Shown here: in pieces, positions 30,666-38,165 of the stretch | Layout: each line of letters begins with the position of its first letter | How positions within the stretch are numbered: position 1 is the stretch's first letter | From: Gemmatimonadaceae bacterium | GTDB taxonomy: Bacteria > Gemmatimonadota > Gemmatimonadetes > Gemmatimonadales > Gemmatimonadaceae | Assembly: GCA_020846935.1 (NCBI GenBank) | Contig: JADLCY010000006.1 | Coordinates: forward strand, 62,001 to 126,000 | Direction of reading: 5' to 3' | Length of the DNA: 64,000 nt | The notes under the pieces: generated by a model | Told to the model about the DNA's origin: nothing | Seen by the model: only the letters and a program-made list of their open reading frames with translations | Database searches by the model: none | Translations under genes and position numbers: made by a program

Positions 30666-31498
30666 TGACCGTCGAGCCAACGCGCGTGACGGGAGCGCCG
30701 ACCGACGTCGCGGGGACGGTGCCGCGAGGGCCCACGTCCGGGACGGCGCAGCATCCGCTCTTCGAATACTGCTGCCGTATCGGCGACGACCGGCTCGTGC
30801 TGGGACACCGGCTTTCGCAGTGGTGCGGCCACGCGCCGATCCTCGAAGAGGACATCGCGCTCGCCAACTTCGCGCTCGACTTCATTGGGCAGGCGTCTGC
30901 CTTCCTTGGCCTGGCGGGCGAAGCCGAGGGCGCAGGGCGGGACGCGGACGCGCTGGCATTCCTGCGCGACGAGTTTCACTTCCGCAACGCACAACTCGTC
31001 GAGCTGCCAATCGGCGACTTCGCGTTCACCATCGTCAGGCAGTACCTGTTCGACGCGTTCGACGTCCTGTTCATGGCGCGCCTGGCCAGCTCGCGCCATC
31101 CGGTGATGGCGGGGATCGCCGCCAAGGCGCTCAAGGAAGCGACGTATCACGTGCGGCACAGCGCGGCGTGGGTCGTGCGGCTGGGCGACGGTACCGACGA
31201 GAGCCGCCAGCGCATGCAGGACGCCGTCGATCGCCTCTGGGCCTTTGCCGGCGAGCTGTTCGAGGGCGACGCGGTGGATGCGACGATGATGGAGCAGGGC
31301 ATTGGCGTCGACCTGCCCGCGCTGCGTGCGCCGTGGGAACTCGCCGTGCGCGAAACGATGGCTCAGGCAACACTCGTGGTGCCCGCCGATCCGCGCGTCG
31401 TAACCGGCGGGCGTCGCGGACGGCATTCGGAGTTCCTTGGCCACATGCTCGCCGAAATGCAGATCCTCCCCCGTTCGCACCCGGGCGCCAGCTGGTAG
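30665..31498 (+). CDS. paaC: phenylacetyl-CoA epoxidase structural subunit PaaC
   Basis: 277 residues, with an N-terminal Thr/Pro/Gly-rich tail of ~30 residues before the conserved 'LFEYCCRIGDDRLVLGHRLS'. Typical helices follow: 'LEEDIALANFALDFIGQA', 'RDEFHFRNAQLVELPIGDFA' and 'ALKEATYHVRHSAAWVVRLG'. PaaC is a ferritin-like partner of PaaA. It overlaps paaB by one base and ends 2 bases before paaD. Confidence 0.95.
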   Translation: MTVEPTRVTGAPTDVAGTVPRGPTSGTAQHPLFEYCCRIGDDRLVLGHRLSQWCGHAPILEEDIALANFALDFIGQASAFLGLAGEAEGAGRDADALAFLRDEFHFRNAQLVELPIGDFAFTIVRQYLFDAFDVLFMARLASSRHPVMAGIAAKALKEATYHVRHSAAWVVRLGDGTDESRQRMQDAVDRLWAFAGELFEGDAVDATMMEQGIGVDLPALRAPWELAVRETMAQATLVVPADPRVVTGGRRGRHSEFLGHMLAEMQILPRSHPGASW

Positions 31499-31500
31499 TC

Positions 31501-31998
31501 ATGGCGGCGCCGCTCACGCGCGAGCAGGTGCTCGCCTGGCTGGACGTGGTGAAGGATCCCGAGATCCCGGTGCTGAGCGTCGTGGAACTCGGCGTGGTGC
31601 GCGACGTGATCATCGGCGACGAGAGCGTCATCGTGGAGATCACACCCACGTACTCGGGGTGTCCGGCGATGCACGTGATGGAAGACGAGATTCGCGCGGC
31701 ACTCGGCGCCCACGGCATCATCGCGCAGGTGCGCCTCGTGTTTCGCGAGCCATGGACCACGGCGTGGATGTCGGACGCCTCGCGCGAGAAGCTGCGCGCG
31801 TACGGCATTGCACCGCCGGAGCCCGAAGCGATCGCGGCGCCCGGGCTCGTGGCGCTGCGTCGGCAGCACACCGTCGCTTGTCCACATTGCGGTTCACCGC
31901 GAACGGTGCTCAAGAGCGAGTTCGGATCGACGGCGTGCAAGTCGATCCATGTGTGCAGCGACTGTCGACAGCCGTTCGACCATTTCAAGGCGATCTGA
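31501..31998 (+). CDS. paaD: phenylacetyl-CoA epoxidase assembly protein PaaD
   Basis: 165 residues from ATG 31501. The N-terminal MIP18/SufT-like domain has 'VKDPEIPVLSVVELGVVRDV' and 'ITPTYSGCPAMHVME'. The C-terminus has a four-Cys ribbon (CPHCG ... CSDC). In known systems PaaD is needed for maturation of the epoxidase iron-sulfur or di-iron centres. The usual next gene, the reductase paaE, is absent: the following gene is glpD on the other strand. Confidence 0.93.
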   Translation: MAAPLTREQVLAWLDVVKDPEIPVLSVVELGVVRDVIIGDESVIVEITPTYSGCPAMHVMEDEIRAALGAHGIIAQVRLVFREPWTTAWMSDASREKLRAYGIAPPEPEAIAAPGLVALRRQHTVACPHCGSPRTVLKSEFGSTACKSIHVCSDCRQPFDHFKAI

Positions 31999-32185
31999 TC
32001 GGCGCCTCAGGGCCCGGACCGTTGGGCGGTGCCCCAACCGTGGGCCGCCGAGTATCGCGGGGTTCGAGCGGAAGCTGGTGGCCACGCGAGACAGGCACCG
32101 GGACCGCAAGTGCGCCGAGTACGTGGTCGCAACAGTGCCCAGGTCGTTACGCCATTCGTGCAGGCCGGAAGGCCATCGGTCGTGG

Positions 32186-32206
32186 CGATCGCGTCGATCG
32201 CGATCG
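32186..32206. terminator. possible hairpin terminator of glpD
   Basis: CGATCGCG-TCGAT-CGCGATCG is a perfect 8-base-pair stem with a 5-base loop, 3 bases past the glpD stop on the minus strand. It could also end paaABCD readthrough. No T-tract is present. Confidence 0.45.
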
Positions 32207-32209
32207 GGG

Positions 32210-33850
32210 TCACGAAGGAGCCATCGACACGCGCGCGTAGGCGGCTTCGACGTCCGCGACTTCCGCGGAACATCGTGCGTCGCTCCAGCCCAGCTCAGAC
32301 TGGGCGAGTCGCGCGACGTGGGATAACGTGGCGCGTGGGAGCGGCGCCAGGGTCGACAGTCCCGTGCGCCGGAAGACGATGTCGCCCAGCGTGCAGGCCA
32401 TCTCGTCTCGCACCGCGACGACGATGGCGGCGGCAAACGTGCGAGCGGCGATGACGGCGCCTAACGCTGGCGTGCCTCGGGCGAGCGCGAAGACCCGTTC
32501 CGCGTGCGAACCGAGCAGTCGCCGGGTCTCGTCGGCGGCGCGCCGATCGAGCGCGTCGGGCACGAGGGGTCCATCGTCCAGCGACGCACCGGGAAGTGGC
32601 GCTGTCGCGGTGTCACACGGACGCGCGGCGATGCCGAGGGATCCGATGACGGCGTCCACGCAACCTTCCGCGAGCGCCCGCGAGGTCGTCCACTTGCCGC
32701 CAATGGCTGAATGGAGGCCGGGACGCTCGCGAACGATGTCGGCGCGACGGCTTGCCCGATATGTGCCGCCACGGCGCGGCGCGATCAGCGGCCGCAGGCC
32801 GGCGTAGGCCCACCGCACGTCGGCGCGCGTGAGGCGCGCGGCCGGCAAACCGCGGTTGATCGTTCCGAGGAAGTCGTCGATGTCCGTCTCACTCACTCCG
32901 ACGTCATCGGGGGATCCGTCGTACGGGACGTCCGTCGTGCCGATGAGGGAGTGGTCGCGCCACGGGATCACAAAAAAGTGTCGCCCGCCCACCGGAACGG
33001 TGAGCGCGTGCCGACCGGTGATCGCGCGGGTCACGAGGTGGATGCCCTTCGATCGCACCAGTCGTCGCGGCGCGGCGACGCCGAGCCGATCGGCGATGAG
33101 GTCGCTCCACGGGCCCGTGGCGTTGACGATGTGCCGGGCACGTATCGTCAGGCGGGTGTGCGTCAGGCGATCGAGCACCTGGAGCTGTTGCGGCGCGTCT
33201 CCGGTGAGGCCGACAACCTCTACGTGGTTTGCCACACACGCGCCATGTGCGACGGCATCCATGACGCACCCGAGGGCCGCGCGCTCGGGCGCGAAGGCGT
33301 GGCAGTCGTCGTACCGGAGGCCGCCTCGCAGCGGTTGGTCGAGCACCGGCTCGAGGTCGATCAGGTCGCGGGCGGCGACGTGCGACGTGGGTCGCAGGTG
33401 ACGAGCCGACGCGGGGAGACGGTCGCGATCCCACGACAGACCATCGTACACCGAGAGCGCGAGGCGGTAGGTCCAGTCCTCCCGACGGGTGCGTGTGGGC
33501 AGGAGAAAGGTGAGCGGCTGTACCAGGTGCGGCGCCACGTGTTGCCAGGCACGCCGCTCCCGCAGCGATTCACGCACCACGCCGACGTCGAGCGACTGCA
33601 GGTAGCGAAGGCCGCCGTGGACCATCTTCGATGTCGCGGCGCTCGTCCCGCACGAGAAGTCGTTGCGCTCGACGAGCGCGACCGTGAGTCCCCGGCGCGC
33701 CGCGTCGCGGGCGATGCAGCATCCGGTGATGCCGCCGCCCACGATCGCGAGGTCGAAGACGGACGACTCGAACGCCTCGAGGGAGCGCTGCAGGGGAGAA
33801 TGGAAAGTGACTCGTGAACTTGGCCGCGTGCACGAAGCCGGGCAATCCAC
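32210..33850 (-). CDS. glpD: FAD-dependent glycerol-3-phosphate dehydrogenase
   Basis: 546 residues with a GTG start; no better start precedes the FAD motif 'LAIVGGGITGCCIARDAA'. Other marks: 'NDFSCGTSAATSKMVHGGLR', 'ARHIVNATGPWSD', 'LIGTTDVPYDGSPDD' and 'YAGLRPLIAP', with the GlpD C-terminal helical domain. It oxidises sn-glycerol-3-phosphate to DHAP at the inner membrane and passes electrons to quinone. No glpK or glpF is nearby. It carries one coding-strand CGTTAGGC (32466-32459). Confidence 0.93.
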   Translation of the reverse strand: MDCPASCTRPSSRVTFHSPLQRSLEAFESSVFDLAIVGGGITGCCIARDAARRGLTVALVERNDFSCGTSAATSKMVHGGLRYLQSLDVGVVRESLRERRAWQHVAPHLVQPLTFLLPTRTRREDWTYRLALSVYDGLSWDRDRLPASARHLRPTSHVAARDLIDLEPVLDQPLRGGLRYDDCHAFAPERAALGCVMDAVAHGACVANHVEVVGLTGDAPQQLQVLDRLTHTRLTIRARHIVNATGPWSDLIADRLGVAAPRRLVRSKGIHLVTRAITGRHALTVPVGGRHFFVIPWRDHSLIGTTDVPYDGSPDDVGVSETDIDDFLGTINRGLPAARLTRADVRWAYAGLRPLIAPRRGGTYRASRRADIVRERPGLHSAIGGKWTTSRALAEGCVDAVIGSLGIAARPCDTATAPLPGASLDDGPLVPDALDRRAADETRRLLGSHAERVFALARGTPALGAVIAARTFAAAIVVAVRDEMACTLGDIVFRRTGLSTLAPLPRATLSHVARLAQSELGWSDARCSAEVADVEAAYARVSMAPS

Positions 33851-33935
33851 GGAGCACCCGCCGGCGTAATCGAGGCGTGACGCCCAGCGCGCGCCTGCGT
33901 GGGCGGCTCCAACCTGCTACTCCCAAGGAGGTTCC

Positions 33936-34670
33936 ATGAGGTCCCCCTCGACGTTGCGACGGCTCGTTTCGCCGCGGCGTGTACTTGCGGTGGCCGCGTT
34001 CGCCGCCGTGGCGTCGGCCGGCGTCGTCCTGGCGTCAGATCACCAGGATACGCCCGACGTCGAACTGAGTCCGCGCATGGACATCAACGACGTGTATGCG
34101 TTCCCCGGCTCGGCTCCCGATCGCATCGCGCTCGTCCTGACCACCTCGTCCCCGATCACGCCGGCTGGCGCCGCGACCGCGGCCTTCGACCCCGATCTTC
34201 TCTACCAGATCAAGGTCGACAATACCGGCGATGGCGTCGAGGATCGCGTGCTGCAATTCACCTTCGACGGCAGCGGCACGAACCAGCGCGTGACCATGCG
34301 CGGGCCGGTGGCCCCGGCCATGACCGGTGCGACCTCCACCCTGGTAACGTCGGGTCCGACGCTCACGGGTGCCACCAATGTCACGTTAGGCAGCGCCGGC
34401 GGCGTGCAGCTGTTCGCCGGCATTCGCGACGATCCGTTCTTCCTCGATCTGGAGCAGTTCTTCCGCATCGTGCCGGATCGCAAGCCAGTGAGTGGCCCGC
34501 TCTCCCAGCTCCCGGACACACCAACTGCCACCGGGTTCCGCCCGGCCGGACAAGCTGCGGACTACCTCCGAGGGCTCAACACCCTGGCCTTCGTCGTGGA
34601 ACTGCCGGCGAATCAGCTCACGGGCGCCGGCACGGGCAAGATCGGCCTGTGGGCCACGATCTCCCGCTGA
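33936..34670 (+). CDS. DUF4331 protein, N-terminal half
   Basis: 244 residues after a perfect AAGGAGG. A Sec signal is followed by 'SDHQDTPDVELSPRMDINDV', the start of DUF4331 proteins (typically S-[HS]-[RH]-x-[DA]-[TA]-P). The protein contains the N-terminal part of the family fold: 'YAFPGS', 'VLTTSSPITP', 'DLLYQIKVDN' and 'LFAGIRDDPFFLDLEQFF'. It ends where the family usually continues into the 'RLGNPLVNE' segment, which is instead encoded by the next gene. Function of DUF4331 is unknown. One CGTTAGGC (34384-34391). Confidence 0.8.
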   Translation: MRSPSTLRRLVSPRRVLAVAAFAAVASAGVVLASDHQDTPDVELSPRMDINDVYAFPGSAPDRIALVLTTSSPITPAGAATAAFDPDLLYQIKVDNTGDGVEDRVLQFTFDGSGTNQRVTMRGPVAPAMTGATSTLVTSGPTLTGATNVTLGSAGGVQLFAGIRDDPFFLDLEQFFRIVPDRKPVSGPLSQLPDTPTATGFRPAGQAADYLRGLNTLAFVVELPANQLTGAGTGKIGLWATISR

Positions 34671-34701
34671 CGCCATGCTTCCCACCCACTCGACTCCATC
34701 C

Positions 34702-35235
34702 ATGCGCCGCCTCATCCTCAGTCTCGCCGCCGTTGGCGCGCTCTCCGCGTGCGGTTCCGATGACGACACCACCGGCCCGGGCAACACCCCCCGGGTGTAC
34801 AATCAGGTGGAGCGACTCGGCAACCCGCTCGTGAGCGAAGTGCTCCTCGCCAAGCGGAACCACGCCTTCCACAACGTCGGCAAGCCGTCGACCGACGTCG
34901 CCAACCACAGCGCCGAGGTCCGCGCATTCGTGAAGACCGTGGCCGGTCGCAACGACACCGTGGCGAACACGCTCGCCGCGGTCCTCCTGCCCGACATGCT
35001 CATCGTCCAGACCAACAAGCCGGCCAATACCGCCGGCTGGCTCACCTGGGCGCTCGCCGACGGCTACGGCGGTCGCAAGCTCGCCGACGACGTCGTCGAT
35101 GCGGGGCTCGCCGCGATCTTTGGCCCGCTCCTCAGCCCGGCAAACGTTTCGCCGGCGCTGTCGACCGACAACGTGAACGCGAACGACAAGCCATTCGGGA
35201 CGACCTTCCCGTACCTGGCGGCTCCGTCGCTCTAG
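34702..35235 (+). CDS. DUF4331-like lipoprotein, C-terminal half
   Basis: 177 residues from ATG 34702; an ATG nine codons upstream (34675) is an alternative. It has its own lipobox (LSACG) and a DDDTTGPG linker, then 'YNQVERLGNPLVSEVLLAKR', which matches the C-terminal section of full-length DUF4331 proteins. It follows the N-terminal half by 31 bases. The two presumably act together outside the cytoplasm. The transcript ends at a 17-base-pair hairpin. Confidence 0.75.
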   Translation: MRRLILSLAAVGALSACGSDDDTTGPGNTPRVYNQVERLGNPLVSEVLLAKRNHAFHNVGKPSTDVANHSAEVRAFVKTVAGRNDTVANTLAAVLLPDMLIVQTNKPANTAGWLTWALADGYGGRKLADDVVDAGLAAIFGPLLSPANVSPALSTDNVNANDKPFGTTFPYLAAPSL

Positions 35236-35250
35236 TCCCGAGCGTGACCC

Positions 35251-35293
35251 GATGGCGGACGAACGCGTGAACACTGCGCGTTCGTCCGCCATC
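35251..35293. terminator. long GC hairpin terminator after the DUF4331 pair
   Basis: GATGGCGGACGAACGCG (35251-35267) pairs perfectly over 17 bases with 35277-35293, loop TGAACACTG. It lies 15 bases past the stop and lacks a T-tract, as do other hairpins in this window. Confidence 0.75.
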
Positions 35294-35393
35294 GCGCGTC
35301 GTGGCGACATTTCGGTCCAGGCCGCAAGGTTTCGATGACGGGAACGCGCCCCGCATCGTGCATCGTGTGCCTCCACCCTTCGGAGGCGATCCC

Positions 35394-35876
35394 GTGCTCT
35401 CTCCGCTTACCGCTCCAGACCCGGCACACGCCGACACGGCTGCCGGCGCACGCATTCCGCGCGTACTGCACGATCGCGCAATCGGGATCGTCGTGGCCGC
35501 GTTCTTCGCCGTCCACCGCGAACTGGGCCACGGGTTCACGGAGCCCATCTACCAGCGCGCACTCGCCCTCGAGCTGGCCACTCGCCGCGTCGACGTGGAG
35601 CAGGACGCCAGCATCGGCGTGTTCTACAAGGGCACGCGCGTCGGGCAGCACCGCGTCCCGTTCATCGTCGAGCGGCGCGTCGTCGTCGACCTGCGCGCGG
35701 GCCACCGACTCGACCCGCTCGACGAGCGTCTGCTCGCCCAGGGGCTGCGCGCGACGGCGTGTGAGGCCGGGCTCCTGCTGCTTTTCGGTCCCGCGGCGAC
35801 GTTCCGACACATCGAACGGGATGGAGCCACGGGCGCGTCATGTCTGCCGACGCGCCGGCCTGTTGGTGCGAGTTAG
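35394..35876 (+). CDS. GxxExxY protein (PD-(D/E)XK-like fold), active site degenerate
   Basis: 160 residues from GTG 35394, nine bases after GGAGG; an earlier ATG at 35301 lacks a site. The family name motif is present in 'GHGFTEPIYQRALALEL'. The nuclease-like core normally reads roughly Y-K-G-x-x-V-G-x-x-R-x-D-x-x-V ... V-E-L-K. Here it reads 'YKGTRVGQHRVPFIVE' and 'VVVDLRA', so the Asp, Glu and Lys positions are Pro, Asp and Arg. Nuclease activity is therefore doubtful. Its stop overlaps the convergent E1 stop by 4 bases. Confidence 0.75.
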   Translation: MLSPLTAPDPAHADTAAGARIPRVLHDRAIGIVVAAFFAVHRELGHGFTEPIYQRALALELATRRVDVEQDASIGVFYKGTRVGQHRVPFIVERRVVVDLRAGHRLDPLDERLLAQGLRATACEAGLLLLFGPAATFRHIERDGATGASCLPTRRPVGAS

Positions 35877-38002
35877 GTCGTGGCGATCCGGTCCGCTGCT
35901 GCGGCGATCTGCTCCACCGAAGGCAGCACCGCCGCGAGGAGCGTCGGATGGTACGGCATCGGGACGTCCGCGACGGCCAAGCGCTCCACCGGGGCGTCCA
36001 GGTGCCAGAACGCTTCCCTGGCCAGCGTGGCGGCGATTTCCGCACCAAAACCCGCCGTGATCGTGTCCTCGTGCACCACGAGACAGCGGCCCGTGCGCCG
36101 CACCGAAGCGAGCACCAGCTCACGGTCCCAGGGCGCGATCGTGCGCAGGTCGATCACCTCGAGCGACGCGCTCGAGCGCGCCGCCGCTGCAACGCAGCGG
36201 TGCACCATCGCGCCCCAGCTGACGAGCGTCACGTCCGTTCCCTCACGCACGGTGCGGCCAACGCCCAACGGCAGTGCGTACGCGTCACCCGGGTACCGCG
36301 AGCTCCCGTCCGAGGTCATGAGCAACGAACGATGCTCAAAGAAGATGCTCGGATTGCGCGAACGCATCGCGGTCCGCAGGAGCCCGACCGCATCGGCCGC
36401 GTTGGAGGGCATGATCACCTGCCAGCCCACGGCGTGCGCAAACACCACCTCGGCGCTCAATGAATGCCACGGATCGCCGACGTCCTTCCCAAAGCCACCC
36501 GGCATGCGCACAACGATGGGCGCGCAAAAGCGGTTGGCCGTGCGCCATCGCATCGTACCGCAGTTGTTCAGCTGCTCCGTGGCCGGGTCGGCATACTTCC
36601 GGAACTGGATCTCCGCCACCGGCATGAGCCCCGAAATCGCGAGCCCGACTGATCGGCCGATGATGCCTTCTTCGGAAAGACTCGTGTCAAACACCCGCGA
36701 CTCGCCGAACTGCTTCTGCAGGCCCTCCGACACGAGGTGGACACCTCCCTTCAAGCCCACGTCTTCGCCAAACACGAGCACCCGGGGGTTCACGGTCAGT
36801 TCGTGGCGCAGCGTGCGGCGCACGCCCTCCGCGAACCGCACCATCGGGCCGTCGAGGTCCGGCTCCGTGGTCGCAGGGAGCGCGTCGGTCACTTCGCGCG
36901 GCAGGCCGCCAAACGCGTCGATGCCGCCGCGCAGGTCCGCCTCCTCGTACACGAACCGCGCAACATCGGCCGGATCGGGCGCGGATCGCTGGCGCGCCCG
37001 ATCGAGTGCGGCGTTCACGTCGCGCGTCACCTCCGCCTCCAGCGCGGACCACTCGCTCGCCGCCATGAACGCGGGCACGAGATAGTTCTTCAGACGCGGC
37101 AGGGGATCGCGCGCCCAGTCGCCGGCGATTTCGGCGTCGCTCCGGTAGCCCTTCTGGTTGTCCGGCCCCGAATGGCTCGACAGTCGCGGAACGGTGAGTC
37201 TGACGAGTGCCGGTCCGCGACCTTCGCGCACGTGCTCCACGCACTCGGCGAGCAGGAGCGCGCTCTGGTGCGGGTCCGTCCCGTCTCCATCGCGCACGAA
37301 GAGGTTGGCGAACGACGCGAGATTGCGCGCAATGTTGCCGCCGGGCGTCTGCATGTCCCCACGCACCGAGATGCCGAGGTCATTGTCCTCGATGTAGAAC
37401 AGCATCGGGAGCTCGAGCGTCGTCGCGATCGTGAGCGCCGACCAGAAACCGCTCGTGGCCACCGAGGCGTCGCCGCCCAGGGCGATGCCAATCGCGCCGC
37501 GCCAGGTCGGATCGGCGAGCGTATCGCGATGATAGCAGATGGACTGCGCCCAGCCGGCCGTGGGGGTGTACTGTGAGCCCACGTCGCCGGACATTGGCAG
37601 CACTGTCGGGCCCCCGCGATTCGGAAGATTGCAGACGATGCCGATGTCGCGCCCGTCGCTGAATCCGCCCGCGCGGCCGAGTGGACTGCCAAAGGCGTCG
37701 TCGAGCGTCAGGCCGAGGGCGAGCAGCGTGGGTCGCGACCGATAGTACGCACCAACGCCATCGTGAGGGTGCGTAATGAGCGAGCCCAGGATCGCCTGTG
37801 CCATGTCGTGGCCCCGCGCCGAAAACTGGTAGAGCACGACATGGTCCTTCGGGATGCTCGCGCGGTTCCGGTTCGTGTCCTCCTCGATATCGTCCAGGGC
37901 ACGGGACGCGAGCGTGAGGTAGGCAATGCGCCGCCAGTCGAAGTCAGGGTGGACCTTGGGGTCCGATGAGCGGCGGCGCTTTTCCCTGGGCTGAACAGGC
38001 AT
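35873..38002 (-). CDS. fused alpha/beta E1 subunit of a 2-oxoacid dehydrogenase (branched-chain/pyruvate type)
   Basis: 709 residues carrying both E1 subunits in one chain. Alpha half (~1-370): 'GDVGSQYTPTAGWAQSICY', and thiamine-diphosphate motif 'GGDASVATSGFWSALTIAT' with 'IEDNDLGIS'. Beta half (~395-709): 'VFGEDVGLKGGVHLVSEG', 'FDTSLSEEGIIGRSVGLAI' and 'EIQFRKYADPATEQL'. It decarboxylates a 2-oxoacid and passes the acyl group to E2. E2 and E3 are not adjacent, so the substrate cannot be fixed; branched-chain 2-oxoacids are the best guess given the protein-degrading context. Confidence 0.88.
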   Translation of the reverse strand: MPVQPREKRRRSSDPKVHPDFDWRRIAYLTLASRALDDIEEDTNRNRASIPKDHVVLYQFSARGHDMAQAILGSLITHPHDGVGAYYRSRPTLLALGLTLDDAFGSPLGRAGGFSDGRDIGIVCNLPNRGGPTVLPMSGDVGSQYTPTAGWAQSICYHRDTLADPTWRGAIGIALGGDASVATSGFWSALTIATTLELPMLFYIEDNDLGISVRGDMQTPGGNIARNLASFANLFVRDGDGTDPHQSALLLAECVEHVREGRGPALVRLTVPRLSSHSGPDNQKGYRSDAEIAGDWARDPLPRLKNYLVPAFMAASEWSALEAEVTRDVNAALDRARQRSAPDPADVARFVYEEADLRGGIDAFGGLPREVTDALPATTEPDLDGPMVRFAEGVRRTLRHELTVNPRVLVFGEDVGLKGGVHLVSEGLQKQFGESRVFDTSLSEEGIIGRSVGLAISGLMPVAEIQFRKYADPATEQLNNCGTMRWRTANRFCAPIVVRMPGGFGKDVGDPWHSLSAEVVFAHAVGWQVIMPSNAADAVGLLRTAMRSRNPSIFFEHRSLLMTSDGSSRYPGDAYALPLGVGRTVREGTDVTLVSWGAMVHRCVAAAARSSASLEVIDLRTIAPWDRELVLASVRRTGRCLVVHEDTITAGFGAEIAATLAREAFWHLDAPVERLAVADVPMPYHPTLLAAVLPSVEQIAAAADRIATT

Positions 38003-38165
38003 CGACTCGGGATGAGAGGCAGGTCAGGGCCGCGCGCGGCGCCGAACCGACTGATCGACTGCCGGAGGAGTCGGTAAGTTTCACCCTCGTCGGCGGGTCG
38101 GGTTCGTGAAATCTAGCCAGAGAGGGTGCATGTCAGGGGATGCTTCGATTGGCGGAGCGGCGCTC

